A DNA stretch of 64,000 nt from an uncultured Gemmatimonadota bacterium (GTDB lineage Bacteria; Gemmatimonadota; Gemmatimonadetes; Gemmatimonadales; Gemmatimonadaceae): the NCBI GenBank assembly GCA_946480295.1, contig CAMLIT010000008.1, positions 1 through 64,000 on the forward strand. The letters run 5' to 3'. The notes under the pieces were generated by a model that did not search any database, was not told the DNA's origin, and was given only the letters and a program-made list of their open reading frames with translations. This document shows, in pieces, positions 45,132 to 53,939 of the stretch. Numbering within the stretch: position 1 is the stretch's first letter; the number at the start of each line of letters is the position of its first letter. Position numbers and translations under genes: made by a program.

Positions 45132-45896
45132 TCACCCCGGCGCCGGCAACTCCGGCCCCTTCGCATGCCTGACGAACGCCTCCGCCTGCTGGCAGCCGAA
45201 CTCCATCCCGCGGAAGCGGCTCATGCGCTCGTGCACCGCGTAGAACTCCTCCGGGTGCTGGCTGGCGTGGGCGAAGCACGCGGCGCGCTTGCGGGCCGCC
45301 ACCGCGGTGATGTCCACGTAGTCCGTCGGATGGAAGAGCTGCGTCTGGTCGCCCGTGAGCACCTCGAAATACGCGAGCGCCGCGGTGCGCCCCATGCGCA
45401 GCCAGGCGTCGTAGACGAGGAGCGAGGCCGCGCGGTGGTCGGGATGCGTGTCCACCGGCCAGTGGGTGAAGATGACGTCGGGTCGCTCCCGCTCGAGGAG
45501 GTCGCGCATCGCGGCGTAGGCGGCGCGGTCGACGTGGGTGTCGCCGTCGACCTGGCCGAAGAAGAGCGGCCTCGCGTGCAGGATCGAGCACGCCCGCTCG
45601 GCTTCCGCGGTGCGGATCCGCGCGGCGTCGGCGTGCGAGGTTCCCGGGATCCCCGCCTCGCCGCGCGTCAGGTATAGCGCGATCACCTCGTGCCCCGCGT
45701 CCGCGTAGCGCGCCATCGTACCGCCGCAGCCGCTCTCCGGGTCGTCCGGGTGGCCGCCGGCCACCAGCACCTTCAATCGCCGAGGCATCCGGGGGCGCTG
45801 GCCCTCGAGGACCGCCAGGGGCGTGAGCCCGAGCGCGGCGAGTCCGACCGGGGCGACGAGGAGCCGCAGCGCCTCGCGACGGGTGAGTGTCGACAT
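45132..45896 (-). CDS. PIG-L/LmbE-family deacetylase
   Basis: Zinc-dependent N-deacetylase of 254 residues with a twin-arginine-like signal (TRREALRLL ... GLAALG). Metal ligands are in VLVAGGHPDDPESGCGG and DTHPDHRAAS. Family members act on GlcNAc conjugates such as mycothiol/bacillithiol precursors or antibiotics; a secreted member suggests a glycan substrate. ATG 45896 gives the complete signal; the extension upstream is not needed. It is convergent with the KimA-like gene and divergent from the lipoprotein gene. Confidence 0.87.
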   Translation of the reverse strand: MSTLTRREALRLLVAPVGLAALGLTPLAVLEGQRPRMPRRLKVLVAGGHPDDPESGCGGTMARYADAGHEVIALYLTRGEAGIPGTSHADAARIRTAEAERACSILHARPLFFGQVDGDTHVDRAAYAAMRDLLERERPDVIFTHWPVDTHPDHRAASLLVYDAWLRMGRTAALAYFEVLTGDQTQLFHPTDYVDITAVAARKRAACFAHASQHPEEFYAVHERMSRFRGMEFGCQQAEAFVRHAKGPELPAPG

Positions 45897-46111
45897 GGAG
45901 CTCGTGGTGGGAGGGGCCGATCGTCGGAGCGACACGAGAATGGCCGCCCAGCCCCGCGGCGGCAACCCGGGCACGCCGACGACGCGCCGACGGCAGGGAG
46001 GTTGCCATACGATGTGGCAGGAGTGCCGCGCCGAGGGTCCTCGCGATCGTGCGCGCCCCGGAGCGACGGGGATGCCGCCCGGTCGTGCCACCCACTATCT
46101 ATCGTGTCGCC

Positions 46112-47326
46112 GTGTCGCAGTCATCGAGTCGTTTCGTGAATATCTCTCCGCTTCTTCTCGCATCGCTCGTCGCCGCAGCCGCCTGCAATCCCGAAGGGAT
46201 GGGCCGCGCGGCGAAGCAGGAACCCAAGCCCGACGCCGCCACCGTCGTCACCTCGGCGGGCAGCGTCGGCACGTCCACCGGGGCCGTGGGCGTCGCGACC
46301 GCATCTGTGGGTGGGATCGCCCCGGGCGCCGCCCAGCCGGCAGCCGCCGCGCCGCCGCGGGACACCGGGAGGACCGCCACCGCCACGACGGCGGCCTCGG
46401 CCAGGAGCGCGACCGGCAAGCTGCAGCTCCACATGGCGCCCGGCCGGACGAAGCAGGACAGCACGTCCTTCTACGCCGCCGTCCGCGCCGGGCTCCGGAA
46501 CGAGCACTGGCCCACCGGCCCCGCCCGCCTCGCGGGCTCGCTCCTGCCCGCGAAGCGGATCGTCGCCTTCTATGGCAATCCGCTCTCGAAGAAGATGGGC
46601 ATCCTCGGCGAGCTCCCGCCCGACCAGATGCTGGCGAAGCTCGACCAGACCGTCGCCCAGTGGCACGCCGCGGATCCGTCCACCCCCGTGCAGCCGGCGC
46701 TGCACCTCATCGCCGTCGTCGCCCAGGGCGCGCCCGGCAAGGACGGCATGTACCGGCTGCGCATGGACAGCTCGCTCATCGAGAAGGTGTACGGCTGGGC
46801 GCAGTCGCGGCACGCCATCCTCTTCCTCGACATCCAGGCCGGACAGAGCACGCTGCAGGCGGAGCTGCCGCGGCTCATGCCCTTCCTCGCGCGCCCGGAC
46901 GTCCACCTCGCGGTGGACCCCGAGTTCTACATGCACTACGACAAGCAGGGGCTGCGGCCGGGGTCGAAGATCGGGACGATGCACGCGAGCGACGTCAACG
47001 ACATGATCCGCGCGCTGACCCAGCTCGTCATCCAGGACCACCTGCCGCCGAAGGTGCTCGTCGTCCACCGCTTCACGAAGCGCATGGTGCCCGACGCGGA
47101 GGACATCCGCCCCACGCCGCAGGTGCAGGTCGTGATGGACATGGACGGCTGGGGTCCGCCCTGGCTCAAGTTCGACTCCTACCGCGACTACGAGGTCCTG
47201 CACCCGGTGGAGTTCACCGGCTTCAAGCTCTTCTACCACAACGACACGAAGAAGGGCGACGCGCTGCTGATGCCGTTCGAGGTGCTGCAGCTCGTGCCGA
47301 AACCGCTGTACATCCAGTACCAGTAG
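46112..47326 (+). CDS. Hypothetical lipoprotein
   Basis: 404 residues. A lipoprotein signal ends in LVAAAACNPEG; residues 30-100 are Ala/Thr/Gly-rich low complexity. The globular part (about 105-404) has a regular alpha/beta pattern: RIVAFYGNPLSKKMGILGEL, AILFLDIQAGQST, HLAVDPEFYMH and VLVVHRFTKRMV, which resembles a TIM-barrel with a conserved Asp-Pro-Glu-Phe. I cannot name the family with certainty. The start is GTG 46112; GTG 46136 is an alternative. It is divergent from the LmbE-like gene. Confidence 0.7.
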   Translation: MSQSSSRFVNISPLLLASLVAAAACNPEGMGRAAKQEPKPDAATVVTSAGSVGTSTGAVGVATASVGGIAPGAAQPAAAAPPRDTGRTATATTAASARSATGKLQLHMAPGRTKQDSTSFYAAVRAGLRNEHWPTGPARLAGSLLPAKRIVAFYGNPLSKKMGILGELPPDQMLAKLDQTVAQWHAADPSTPVQPALHLIAVVAQGAPGKDGMYRLRMDSSLIEKVYGWAQSRHAILFLDIQAGQSTLQAELPRLMPFLARPDVHLAVDPEFYMHYDKQGLRPGSKIGTMHASDVNDMIRALTQLVIQDHLPPKVLVVHRFTKRMVPDAEDIRPTPQVQVVMDMDGWGPPWLKFDSYRDYEVLHPVEFTGFKLFYHNDTKKGDALLMPFEVLQLVPKPLYIQYQ

Positions 47327-47452
47327 TGGCGAGAGCCGAGGGGCGAGTAGGCACGTTGAGATGATGTGGCAGGATGTGGACATGGGCGACGGCGTCGCCA
47401 GTTCCCGCTTCCTGCATCACGGGATCGCCCTCTCGCCCCTCGCCGCTCGCCC
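47327..47452. repeat. Degenerate G-rich/C-rich repeats between convergent genes
   Basis: GAGGGGCGAGTAGG after the lipoprotein stop and CGCCCCTCGCCGCTCGCCCC before the esterase stop are imperfect heptads in inverted orientation, a decayed version of the arrays at 21.3 and 45.0 kb. Confidence 0.6.
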
Positions 47453-48409
47453 CTATCCCCTGATCATCCCGATCGTCCGCAGCCATCGCTCGACGAGTCG
47501 CGGCCAGTCGGTGATCGGATCCTTCGTGCGTCGCAGGCCGAAGGCGTGGCCGCCGTTGGTGTACAGGTGCATCTCCACCGGCACACCCGCGTCCTTGAGC
47601 GCGATGTAGTACACGAGCGACTGGTTGACGTTGTCGACGCTGTCCGTCTCCGCCTGGAGCAGGAACGTCGGCGGCGTGTCGCGTGTGACGTGGATGTTCG
47701 GGTTGAACGCGAGCCCGCCGCGCGACTCGACCCAGAGATGCCCGGGATACAGCGCCACCGCGAAATCGGGACGGCAGCTCTCGCTGTCCGCCGCATCCAC
47801 CGGTGGATACAGCCGGCGACGGAAGTCGTTGCTGATCGCGGCGACGAGGTGCCCACCCGCGGAGAAGCCGAGCACGCCGATCCGGTGCGGGTCGATGTGC
47901 CACTCGGCGGCGTGCAGTCTGACGAGTCCCAGCGTCCGCTGCGCATCCTCCAGCGCGGTCAGCGGTCTGGGAGTGATCTCGCACCGGCAGGTCGCGTCCC
48001 AGTGCGGCCCCGAGTTCGGCACGCGGTACTTCAGCAGCACGCACGTGATCCCTCGGCTCGTGAGCCAGTCGCAGACCTCCGTCCCCTCGAGATCGATCGC
48101 GAGGATCTGATATCCGCCGCCGGGGAACACGACCATCGCGACGCCGGTGTTCTTCCCCTCCGGCGAATACACCGTCATCGTCGGCCGCGACACGTTCTGC
48201 ACGTACGTCCACGGCCTGCCGGCGACCAGGTGGCCGTGAACCGTGGTGATCGCCGCCTCGGGTCCGGCGGCCGGCTGCGAGTCGGGAACCGCACCCGGCC
48301 AGATCGGCAGCTGCGTGTGTCCGGGCGACGGCTGCCACTTCGTCGCCTGCGCGCCGAGCGCGCCGAAGGCGATCGGGAGGCAGAGCGCCAGCGCGGCGAG
48401 CCGCCTCAC
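47453..48409 (-). CDS. Secreted alpha/beta-hydrolase, acetyl-esterase-like
   Basis: 318 residues with a signal peptide (LALCLPIAFGALGAQA). The oxyanion motif is VVFPGGGYQILA, the nucleophile Ser in GVLGFSAGGHLVAA, the Asp probably in QAETDSVDNVNQS, and the His in TNGGHAFGL: the layout of BD-FAE/acetyl-xylan esterase-type enzymes. The start is GTG 48409, overlapping the upstream gene by four bases. It probably deacylates sugars or xylo-oligomers in the periplasm. Confidence 0.85.
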   Translation of the reverse strand: MRRLAALALCLPIAFGALGAQATKWQPSPGHTQLPIWPGAVPDSQPAAGPEAAITTVHGHLVAGRPWTYVQNVSRPTMTVYSPEGKNTGVAMVVFPGGGYQILAIDLEGTEVCDWLTSRGITCVLLKYRVPNSGPHWDATCRCEITPRPLTALEDAQRTLGLVRLHAAEWHIDPHRIGVLGFSAGGHLVAAISNDFRRRLYPPVDAADSESCRPDFAVALYPGHLWVESRGGLAFNPNIHVTRDTPPTFLLQAETDSVDNVNQSLVYYIALKDAGVPVEMHLYTNGGHAFGLRRTKDPITDWPRLVERWLRTIGMIRG

Positions 48410-48861
48410 GACGCGCGTCGCCCCATCGATGAGGGCAGCGGGCGCACCTCCCAGTCCAGCGCGAGCCGCTCTCCATCGCCGAGGGACAGCCATCGGGCGT
48501 AGATGACGTCGAGCGTCGCGCCGAGCGGTGTCGCCTCGCCGCGCCGCCACGCGAGGTAGTGCCGGTTCACGAGCGCCTCGACGGCCGCGAGCGCCGTCTC
48601 GTGCGCGCGGGCGAGCGCGCGCCCCGGCCGCGTCGGCCGCCGCCCGGGGATGCTGGCGAAGGAGGCCCCGTGCGCGACGAGTCCCCAGAAGCCGTCCCTG
48701 ACGTCGAGCGCCCGCTCGATCGTGAACTGCGCCAGGTCGTGCGGCAGGTCGCGCCCGGCCGCCATCGTCGTGCCCTCGAAGGGCCGGCGGTGCGGCGGGG
48801 TGGCGACCCAGCTGCACAGGCGGCCGTCTCCCTGCTTGTAGAACTCGACCTGCATCAGCAT
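48406..48861 (-). CDS. Hypothetical protein
   Basis: 151 residues, not recognised. MLMQVEFYKQGDGRLCSWVATPPHRRPFEGTTMAAG begins a soluble alpha/beta protein without signal or membrane segment; Trp and Arg are frequent near the end (LAWRRGEATPLGATLDVIYARWL). ATG 48861 is supported by GGAGG seven bases upstream. It is coupled to the downstream esterase by GTGA. Confidence 0.6.
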   Translation of the reverse strand: MLMQVEFYKQGDGRLCSWVATPPHRRPFEGTTMAAGRDLPHDLAQFTIERALDVRDGFWGLVAHGASFASIPGRRPTRPGRALARAHETALAAVEALVNRHYLAWRRGEATPLGATLDVIYARWLSLGDGERLALDWEVRPLPSSMGRRAS

Positions 48862-48958
48862 CGCTCCCTCCATTGAACTGGTGCGCGAGTCGGAACAGGA
48901 GATGGGGGAAGATGCCGATCGGCTGCCGCCGCGCAAGTCGCGCAGCCCCTGCCGTGTT

Positions 48959-48966
48959 CGTTAGGC
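48959..48966 (-). other. GCCTAACG core, possible attC R'' site
   Basis: On the minus strand this reads GCCTAACG, 38 bases beyond the truncated SnoaL gene, followed by an imperfect dyad (GGCTGC/GCAGCC at 48921-48947). The matching GTTRRRY core is not clear, so it is at best a decayed site. Confidence 0.35.
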
Positions 48967-49004
48967 GCGGGACGCCGCGGCGGCGGCGCGGATGCGGCGC
49001 TCGG

Positions 49005-49295
49005 CTATCGATCGCTGTTCCAGATGTCCTGCACGATCTCCGTGAACGTGAACGTCAGCCGACGGTCGGCGAGCACGCGCGCGAAGTAGTCACGGATGGC
49101 GCTCCCGCCGCGAACCGCTGTGTGGTGGGGCGGCGGCATGACGCCGTGCGGTGCCCAGCAGGCGAGGATCGCGTCGACGTCGCCCGCGTTCACGGCGTGG
49201 CGCAACGCCTCCGCCACGGCGTGGACGGCCGCCGCGTCGGCCGCGTGATCCCGAGCCGCGGCGCCGGGCGGTGTGAGAGAGTCGCTGCGGGTCAC
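49005..49295 (-). pseudogene. Truncated SnoaL/DUF4440-like protein
   Basis: 96 residues with the N-terminal helix and first strand of an NTF2-like fold (VHAVAEALRHAVNAGDVDAILACWAPHGVMPPP ... SAIRDYFARVL). The fold normally needs about 120-140 residues; the last beta-strands are missing and the protein ends abruptly at IWNSDR. GTG 49295 has GAGG five bases upstream. It is likely a decayed cassette gene. Confidence 0.6.
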
Positions 49296-49379
49296 TCGAG
49301 CCTCACGCCAGAAAGGGCATGCCAGTGCGACGACCGTCGCCACCGCGCCGCCAGGAAGCGATCGACCGCTTCGTCACGA

Positions 49380-50363
49380 TCAGCGCCTCGTCAGGCGGCC
49401 GCGCGCCGCGTCCAGCCCCCATGCGGGGATCTCCCCGGCGCCGAAGAGCGGACGGCACGACACCGGCACCTCCGATCGCGCGATGGGCCGCGCATCCACA
49501 GCGCCGAAGCAGCCGGCGGTCGCGCGGAGCGCGCCGGCCGAAAGAACGATCGCGCTGCCGTCGTCGGCGGCCCACACGAGCGGCTCGGCCCCAGGCGCAC
49601 GATAGGCCGCGCCCACAGGGCCGGCCAGCGCGCGCGAGAGCGCGGCGATGAAGGCCGCAGCTTCGCCCGGGTCCGGGAACGTGCACCAGTACACCTCCCG
49701 CGCCTCCCCTGCCGGCGAACCATCGCGAACGGCGTGCGCGCGCGCCCGCAACTCATTCATGCGCTGCTCGAGGGCGTGCTCGCGCGCCGCGCGGTCGGGC
49801 GCGGCGCCGTACGCGTCATGCAGGTGTCGGATCGCCCCACGCAGATGTGGAAAGCGACCGAGCACCTGCGCCTCGCACCACCCGAGGTCGAGTGCCGGCG
49901 AATCCCGCCGAGCCTCCTCCCAGTCGAGCACCGCCCGGAGCGCGCCCGTCGCGCCGTCCACGACCACATTGTACGGCGCGAAGTCGCCGTGTGCCACGAC
50001 CGGGCCCGCGCCGGGAAGGACGTCGGCCAGGGGCTCCGGGTCGACGGCGTGGAGGCGTCGCAGGAAGGCGCCCATGCCGGCGAGCACCTGCGGGGCGAGC
50101 CCCGCGGCCAGCGCCTCGTCGCCGGGGACGCCGTCGACATATGCGTAGCGGAGCTCGCCGAACGCGCCCGGCGGGACGAGCCGCGGCAGCGGGAGTCCAT
50201 CGCCGGAGGCGCCCAGGCGGCCGAGGAGCTCCGTCTCGCGCACCCACGCGGCGAGCCGGTCGCCGTAGCGCTTGATGACGAGCCCATCCTCGCGCGTGAG
50301 GTGGTTGCCGGAGGTGGTGCGCTGCCACGAGGCGCCTGCGAGAGCATTGGTCGGTCGGGGCAC
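49380..50363 (-). CDS. Aminoglycoside-phosphotransferase-family kinase with extra C-terminal domain
   Basis: 327 residues, GTG start. The kinase core (about 1-215) has VVAHGDFAPYNVVVD (catalytic Asp and Asn) near 122 and AVLDWEEARRDSPALDLG (metal Asp). About 100 further residues (EVYWCTFPDPGEAAAFIAAL ...) form a separate small domain not usual in APH enzymes. The natural substrate could be an antibiotic, choline-like or sugar alcohol; resistance is not established. Confidence 0.75.
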   Translation of the reverse strand: MPRPTNALAGASWQRTTSGNHLTREDGLVIKRYGDRLAAWVRETELLGRLGASGDGLPLPRLVPPGAFGELRYAYVDGVPGDEALAAGLAPQVLAGMGAFLRRLHAVDPEPLADVLPGAGPVVAHGDFAPYNVVVDGATGALRAVLDWEEARRDSPALDLGWCEAQVLGRFPHLRGAIRHLHDAYGAAPDRAAREHALEQRMNELRARAHAVRDGSPAGEAREVYWCTFPDPGEAAAFIAALSRALAGPVGAAYRAPGAEPLVWAADDGSAIVLSAGALRATAGCFGAVDARPIARSEVPVSCRPLFGAGEIPAWGLDAARGRLTRR

Positions 50364-50434
50364 GGGAATGGGTGCGCGAGGGGAGGAGTCGTACGAGGAT
50401 GTCAGCGGTCGGCGGCGCTCGGGCGCAACCGCGA

Positions 50435-50442
50435 GCCTAACG
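50435..50442 (-). other. CGTTAGGC core, possible attC R' site
   Basis: On the minus strand CGTTAGGC follows the broken YcxB gene by 29 bases and precedes the APH gene, the position expected for a cassette junction. No paired R'' core is recognisable. Confidence 0.35.
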
Positions 50443-50470
50443 AGCCACGATCGCCAGCTCGAGCACTACG

Positions 50471-50959
50471 TCAGAAACCCCGCTTGCCGACGGCCGCCTG
50501 GCGGAACGCGTCGAGCTGCTGCAGGAACTCGGCGCGGTCCTGCTGCTCCTCGAATGCGCGTGCGGGGATGGCGAAGCCGTTGGCGTTCCGTCCGGTGATG
50601 AAGATGTACTCCGGCGTCGTGTCCACCGATGCCACCCGCGCTCACGTAATGGTGCCGGCGAGCTTGCCGACGGTGGTCTCGATGCCGACGGCGTCGATCC
50701 TCAGCACGCGCTCGTCCCGCTTGGTCCGCAGGGGCACGACGATCGGCACGGCAAGGGCGAAGACCAGCCCGATGACGAGGCCCGACTTCACATCTGCACC
50801 CGTCAGCTGGCCGTGGCTGGCCGCCGCCAGGATCGCATCCATGGCGACGGGACAGAGCGCGACCGCGAGGAGCCCAACCCAGAGCCGCACGGAATGACGC
50901 AGGTTGTAGCGCACCAGCGCGCGAACGTCCTTCGGTGTGGCGGTGTAACGAATCTCCAT
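50471..50959 (-). pseudogene. YcxB-like membrane protein with in-frame TGA
   Basis: Reading from ATG 50959 gives 105 residues with two membrane helices (about 25-45 and 65-85) and the YcxB start MEIRYTATPKDVRALVRYNL. A TGA at 50644-50642 then interrupts, and the same frame continues for 56 codons with the typical YcxB end (TPEYIFITGRNANGFAIP, then ARAFEEQQDRAEFLQQL). In relatives this position is the Trp of the W-x-x-V motif, so TGG to TGA is the likely single change. Either a recent pseudogene or a sequencing error. Confidence 0.75.
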
Positions 50960-50974
50960 GGCTGGCGCGTTCCC

Positions 50975-51595
50975 CTATGCGCTGCGGCGCGCCTTCTTCG
51001 TCCGGAGCAGCCGCTTCTGACTGATCATGTAGCCGGAATAGGCAAACCGGCGACCGCTCCGATCGGCGCCGAATTGCGGCAGATACTCCTGCCGGACCTC
51101 GGCAAGAGGGTGCACCATCCGATCCTTCGCCCGGGAGACCGGTTCGAACAGGTACTCGATTCCGTCCTGGCGGTAGACGATCCAGGCGTGGCGACCGGCG
51201 AGCTCGCCGTCCTCGAGACAGTAGCCGGCGATGATGTCCGCGTCGATCCCGAGCTCGACGAGCTTTCGCCACCCCCAGAGGGCGAAGTCTTCACAATCTC
51301 CGGCGCGCAGATGCTCGAACGTGGCCGGATGCTGCCAGAAGTCCGGTTCGGCGAACAGGACTTCATCCTCCTCGTAGCGGCAGGCGAGCAGCCAATCCTG
51401 GATCTCCTCGATGGACGCGACCGACACGGTGCTTGGACCGGCGAGGTACCTCGGAAAGTCCAGCCGTGCCCCGCTGCCGTACATGTGGAGGGCCGGCGCC
51501 ACCGCGAGGCGTTCCCACGGATCGTCCTCGGGCATGATCTGCACGAGCAGTCTCCAGACTGGATAGAGCAGCCACGCGAGGGCTCGCCTGATCAC
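50975..51595 (-). CDS. Transglutaminase-like cysteine protease (BTLCP type)
   Basis: 206 residues, GTG start. The catalytic triad pattern is Cys in LRAGDCEDFALWGW near 99, His in AGRHAWIVYR near 134 and Asp/Glu in YLFEPVSRAK. A hydrophobic N-terminus (ALAWLLYPVWRLLVQIM) may be a membrane anchor. Upstream of, and 15 bases from, the YcxB-like gene. Substrate unknown. Confidence 0.75.
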   Translation of the reverse strand: MIRRALAWLLYPVWRLLVQIMPEDDPWERLAVAPALHMYGSGARLDFPRYLAGPSTVSVASIEEIQDWLLACRYEEDEVLFAEPDFWQHPATFEHLRAGDCEDFALWGWRKLVELGIDADIIAGYCLEDGELAGRHAWIVYRQDGIEYLFEPVSRAKDRMVHPLAEVRQEYLPQFGADRSGRRFAYSGYMISQKRLLRTKKARRSA

Positions 51596-51623
51596 ACGAC
51601 TCCTGGACGATGGACGTGCATCC

Positions 51624-51631
51624 GCCTAACG
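51624..51631 (-). other. CGTTAGGC core, possible attC R' site
   Basis: On the minus strand CGTTAGGC lies 28 bases before the protease start, preceded by GGTCTGAATCTGC (attC-like arm) and a GACCGCG/CGCGGTC stem. A convincing R'' partner upstream was not found. The surrounding 51596-51812 holds no other feature. Confidence 0.4.
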
Positions 51632-51812
51632 GCAGATTCAGACCGCGCCAAGATGCTCCGCGGTCGTCCAGTGCACAATGCCCGCGAGGGAACTCCACAT
51701 GCCACACAGCGGCGCGCTGTGGACGCCATGCCCCGCCGCCGAGCCGCACGACATACGCGCTCGCCTCGAGGAACAGGTCCCTCCTCCAGAGCACGTTGCG
51801 CTTTCGCCCCGG

Positions 51813-52265
51813 CTACCCGCGCGCGCGACGCGCCTCCGCCTCCGCGAGCCAACCTCGCCGCAGCTCCTCCGGCGGCACGCCGGACAGGTATGGCTTGATG
51901 TCGAGTATCGGCGTCCCGTCGAGCATGTCGACGCCGCGCACGTGGAGCCGCGGTCCGTCCCGACGCAGCAGCCGCACCACCGTCAGCCCGATCGGGTTGG
52001 GCCGGCGGGGCGACCTGGTGGCGAACACGCCATGCGGGCGGTCGTCGACCGGCGGGTGCGCCACGAGATCGCACGTGCCGGCGCGGTCGAAGTGCCAGAG
52101 CACGAACAGGTGGGAGAAGCCCTCGATGTCGGCGAGGCCGGGCTCGAGCTCCGCACGGATCTCGAGCACGCCCTCGGCGTCGTGACGGGCGCCGGGGCCC
52201 TTGGGGATCTGGTCGGTGCTCGTGAAGGGGCTCCGGACGGTGCCGATCGGCTCGAACGTGATCAT
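51813..52265 (-). CDS. trmO: tRNA methyltransferase TrmO family
   Basis: 150 residues of the TsaA/YaeB fold, which in E. coli uses SAM to methylate t6A37 of threonine tRNA. Motifs are PIGTVRSPF at the start, GFSHLFVLWHFDRAG, and GVFATRSPRRPNPIGLTVVRLL. Shorter than E. coli TrmO (235), lacking the C-terminal domain, as in many stand-alone TsaA-domain proteins. Its cassette-like context suggests an acquired copy. Confidence 0.85.
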   Translation of the reverse strand: MITFEPIGTVRSPFTSTDQIPKGPGARHDAEGVLEIRAELEPGLADIEGFSHLFVLWHFDRAGTCDLVAHPPVDDRPHGVFATRSPRRPNPIGLTVVRLLRRDGPRLHVRGVDMLDGTPILDIKPYLSGVPPEELRRGWLAEAEARRARG

Positions 52266-52271
52266 GGATGT

Positions 52272-52400
52272 TGATAGTTCCTCACTTCGGCGCTGCGCGC
52301 CTCCGCTCGGAATTCCGCGTTAAAGTCTTCCTCGATCCTGATAGTTCCTCACTTCGGCGCTGCGCGCCTCCGCTCGGAATTCCGCGTTAAAGTCTTCCTC
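52272..52400. repeat. 67-base tandem direct repeat
   Basis: 52272-52333 and 52339-52400 are identical over 62 bases, separated by five bases, giving a 67-base period. Each copy contains CGGAATTCCG. It lies between trmO and the DoxX-like gene; no gene is inside. Confidence 0.95.
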
Positions 52401-52411
52401 CATACCCGTCG

Positions 52412-53227
52412 CTATCGAGCCGCCACGGCCGCGCCAGCCGCGACGGCGTCGCTCGCCTGCGGCACCTCGCTCGGCTGGCCATAGCGCGCCGGGAGGTGCG
52501 CCGCGACCACCGCCGTCGCTGCCGTCAGCGCCCACGAGACGCAGATCTCTCTCCAGTTGGAGCGCGTGCCGGGCGCCGCGAGGAGGATCGGTATCCAGAC
52601 GACGACCGTGAAGATCGCCAGCATGGTCGCCTCGAGCTGTGCGGCGAGGCGGGGCCACACCCCCAGGAGAAGACCGAGTCCCGCGGCGAGCTGACATGCG
52701 CCGGTGAAGTACGCCCAGCCCTCCCGATATGGAAGCCACGACGGCACCAGGGGCGCCGTGAAGGAGAGATACACGAAGTGTGATAGGCCGACCGGGATGA
52801 GGGCGAGCCCCAGCAGCCGGCCGGCGACGTCCATCCCACGCGGCCGCTCCGTGGACATGCCGCCACGCAGGTCGGCGTGGAGGGTCCACGCTCCGACGAC
52901 GACGATCGCGATCATGCCAGCGCCGAGCCAGCTCATCTCTGCCAGCGGCGCGGTGACCAGCCGCGGCAGCCGGAACAGCGCCCACCAGAGGACGACGAAG
53001 ACCAGGAGCACCGTCGAGGCCCGGAGGGCGGTCCGGCGAACGAGCAGCGCGATTCCGGCGACGAGCGGCACCGCGGACCAGAGAGCGGCGAGCACCGCCG
53101 GCCACGGGAGCCGCGCGGGTGCAGGGCCCCACTCGACGGCGAAGTCGCGAAAGAGGACGCCGATCGCGCCCAGTGCGATCGTGGCCGTGGCGAATCCGAC
53201 GCGGGCGAGGTGCGTGAAGCGCGGCAT
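52412..53227 (-). CDS. DoxX-like membrane protein
   Basis: 271 residues with eight predicted helices in two similar four-helix halves. The second half (GLALIPVGLSHFVYLSFTAPL, then FTGACQLAAGLGLLLG) is recognisably DoxX-like. Function of this family is mostly unknown (thiosulfate:quinone oxidoreductase subunits, redox-stress proteins). A 14-residue Ala-rich tail ends the protein. Confidence 0.7.
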   Translation of the reverse strand: MPRFTHLARVGFATATIALGAIGVLFRDFAVEWGPAPARLPWPAVLAALWSAVPLVAGIALLVRRTALRASTVLLVFVVLWWALFRLPRLVTAPLAEMSWLGAGMIAIVVVGAWTLHADLRGGMSTERPRGMDVAGRLLGLALIPVGLSHFVYLSFTAPLVPSWLPYREGWAYFTGACQLAAGLGLLLGVWPRLAAQLEATMLAIFTVVVWIPILLAAPGTRSNWREICVSWALTAATAVVAAHLPARYGQPSEVPQASDAVAAGAAVAAR

Positions 53228-53343
53228 GAACGACGCTCAAGAGTGGTGCGAGATGGGCGGAAGGTGGCGAAGGCCGGAGCCGATTTACAGGCGGGGGCCG
53301 GCGCGCGCGGTCGACCGTCAGAGTCCGCTTGCCGCGAGCCGCG

Positions 53344-53892
53344 TCATCCAGAGCGCGTCGGCAGACGATAGTGCAATTGCACAAGGCCGTCCTCGAAACG
53401 CTCGACGGAGTGCAATGCCAACGGCACCTCGCGGCGACGATGCGCGATGAGTGGAATGCCATCCCCGATGAACACCGGGACGACGCTGACGACGAACTCG
53501 TCGATCGCCTGTTCGTCGAGAAAGGAGGCGATCAGATCGCCGCCGCCCATCAGCCAGATGTCCTTGCCCGGTTGCTGGCGAAGCCGGCTCACGAACGGGC
53601 CGATCGCGCCATTCACGAACTCCACGCCCGGCGGGACGTCGGCCGGCGGCGCGTGACGAGAGAACACGAACGTCCGCTCCTTCGCGTCGAACTTCGCGCC
53701 CAGCGCCAGGCTCGCCTCGTACGTCTTCCGGCCCATCAGCTTCGTGTCGACCGTCCTCATGAAGGCGTTCATGCTGTAGAACCCTTCCGGCGCCGGGCGC
53801 GACGTCAGCCATGCGAGATCACCGTCGGGACGCGCGATATAGCCGTCCGCGCTGGCGGCGATGTGGACGATGATCTTCCGGCGCTCGGTCAC
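53344..53892 (-). CDS. Dihydrofolate-reductase-like (RibD C-terminal domain) protein
   Basis: 182 residues with the RibD_C/YyaP core: IIVHIAASADGYIARPDGDLAWL, DTKLMGRKTYEASLALG, IWLMGGGDLIASFLDEQAIDEFVVSVVPVFIGDGIPL. It probably reduces a pterin- or flavin-like substrate with NADPH. GTG 53892 has a GAGG nearby; GTG 53943, overlapping the VOC gene by four bases, is an alternative adding 17 residues. The two genes form one transcript. Confidence 0.85.
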   Translation of the reverse strand: MTERRKIIVHIAASADGYIARPDGDLAWLTSRPAPEGFYSMNAFMRTVDTKLMGRKTYEASLALGAKFDAKERTFVFSRHAPPADVPPGVEFVNGAIGPFVSRLRQQPGKDIWLMGGGDLIASFLDEQAIDEFVVSVVPVFIGDGIPLIAHRRREVPLALHSVERFEDGLVQLHYRLPTRSG

Positions 53893-53939
53893 GCGACCTC
53901 CTCGGGCGGCGGCGGAACGGGGGCGGCTCCGCACGATCG

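Noticed and set aside
50642..50644. TGA as a recoded selenocysteine or readthrough codon
   Set aside because: The homologous position is Trp, no SECIS-like hairpin follows, and other genes here end in TGA; a nonsense change is simpler.
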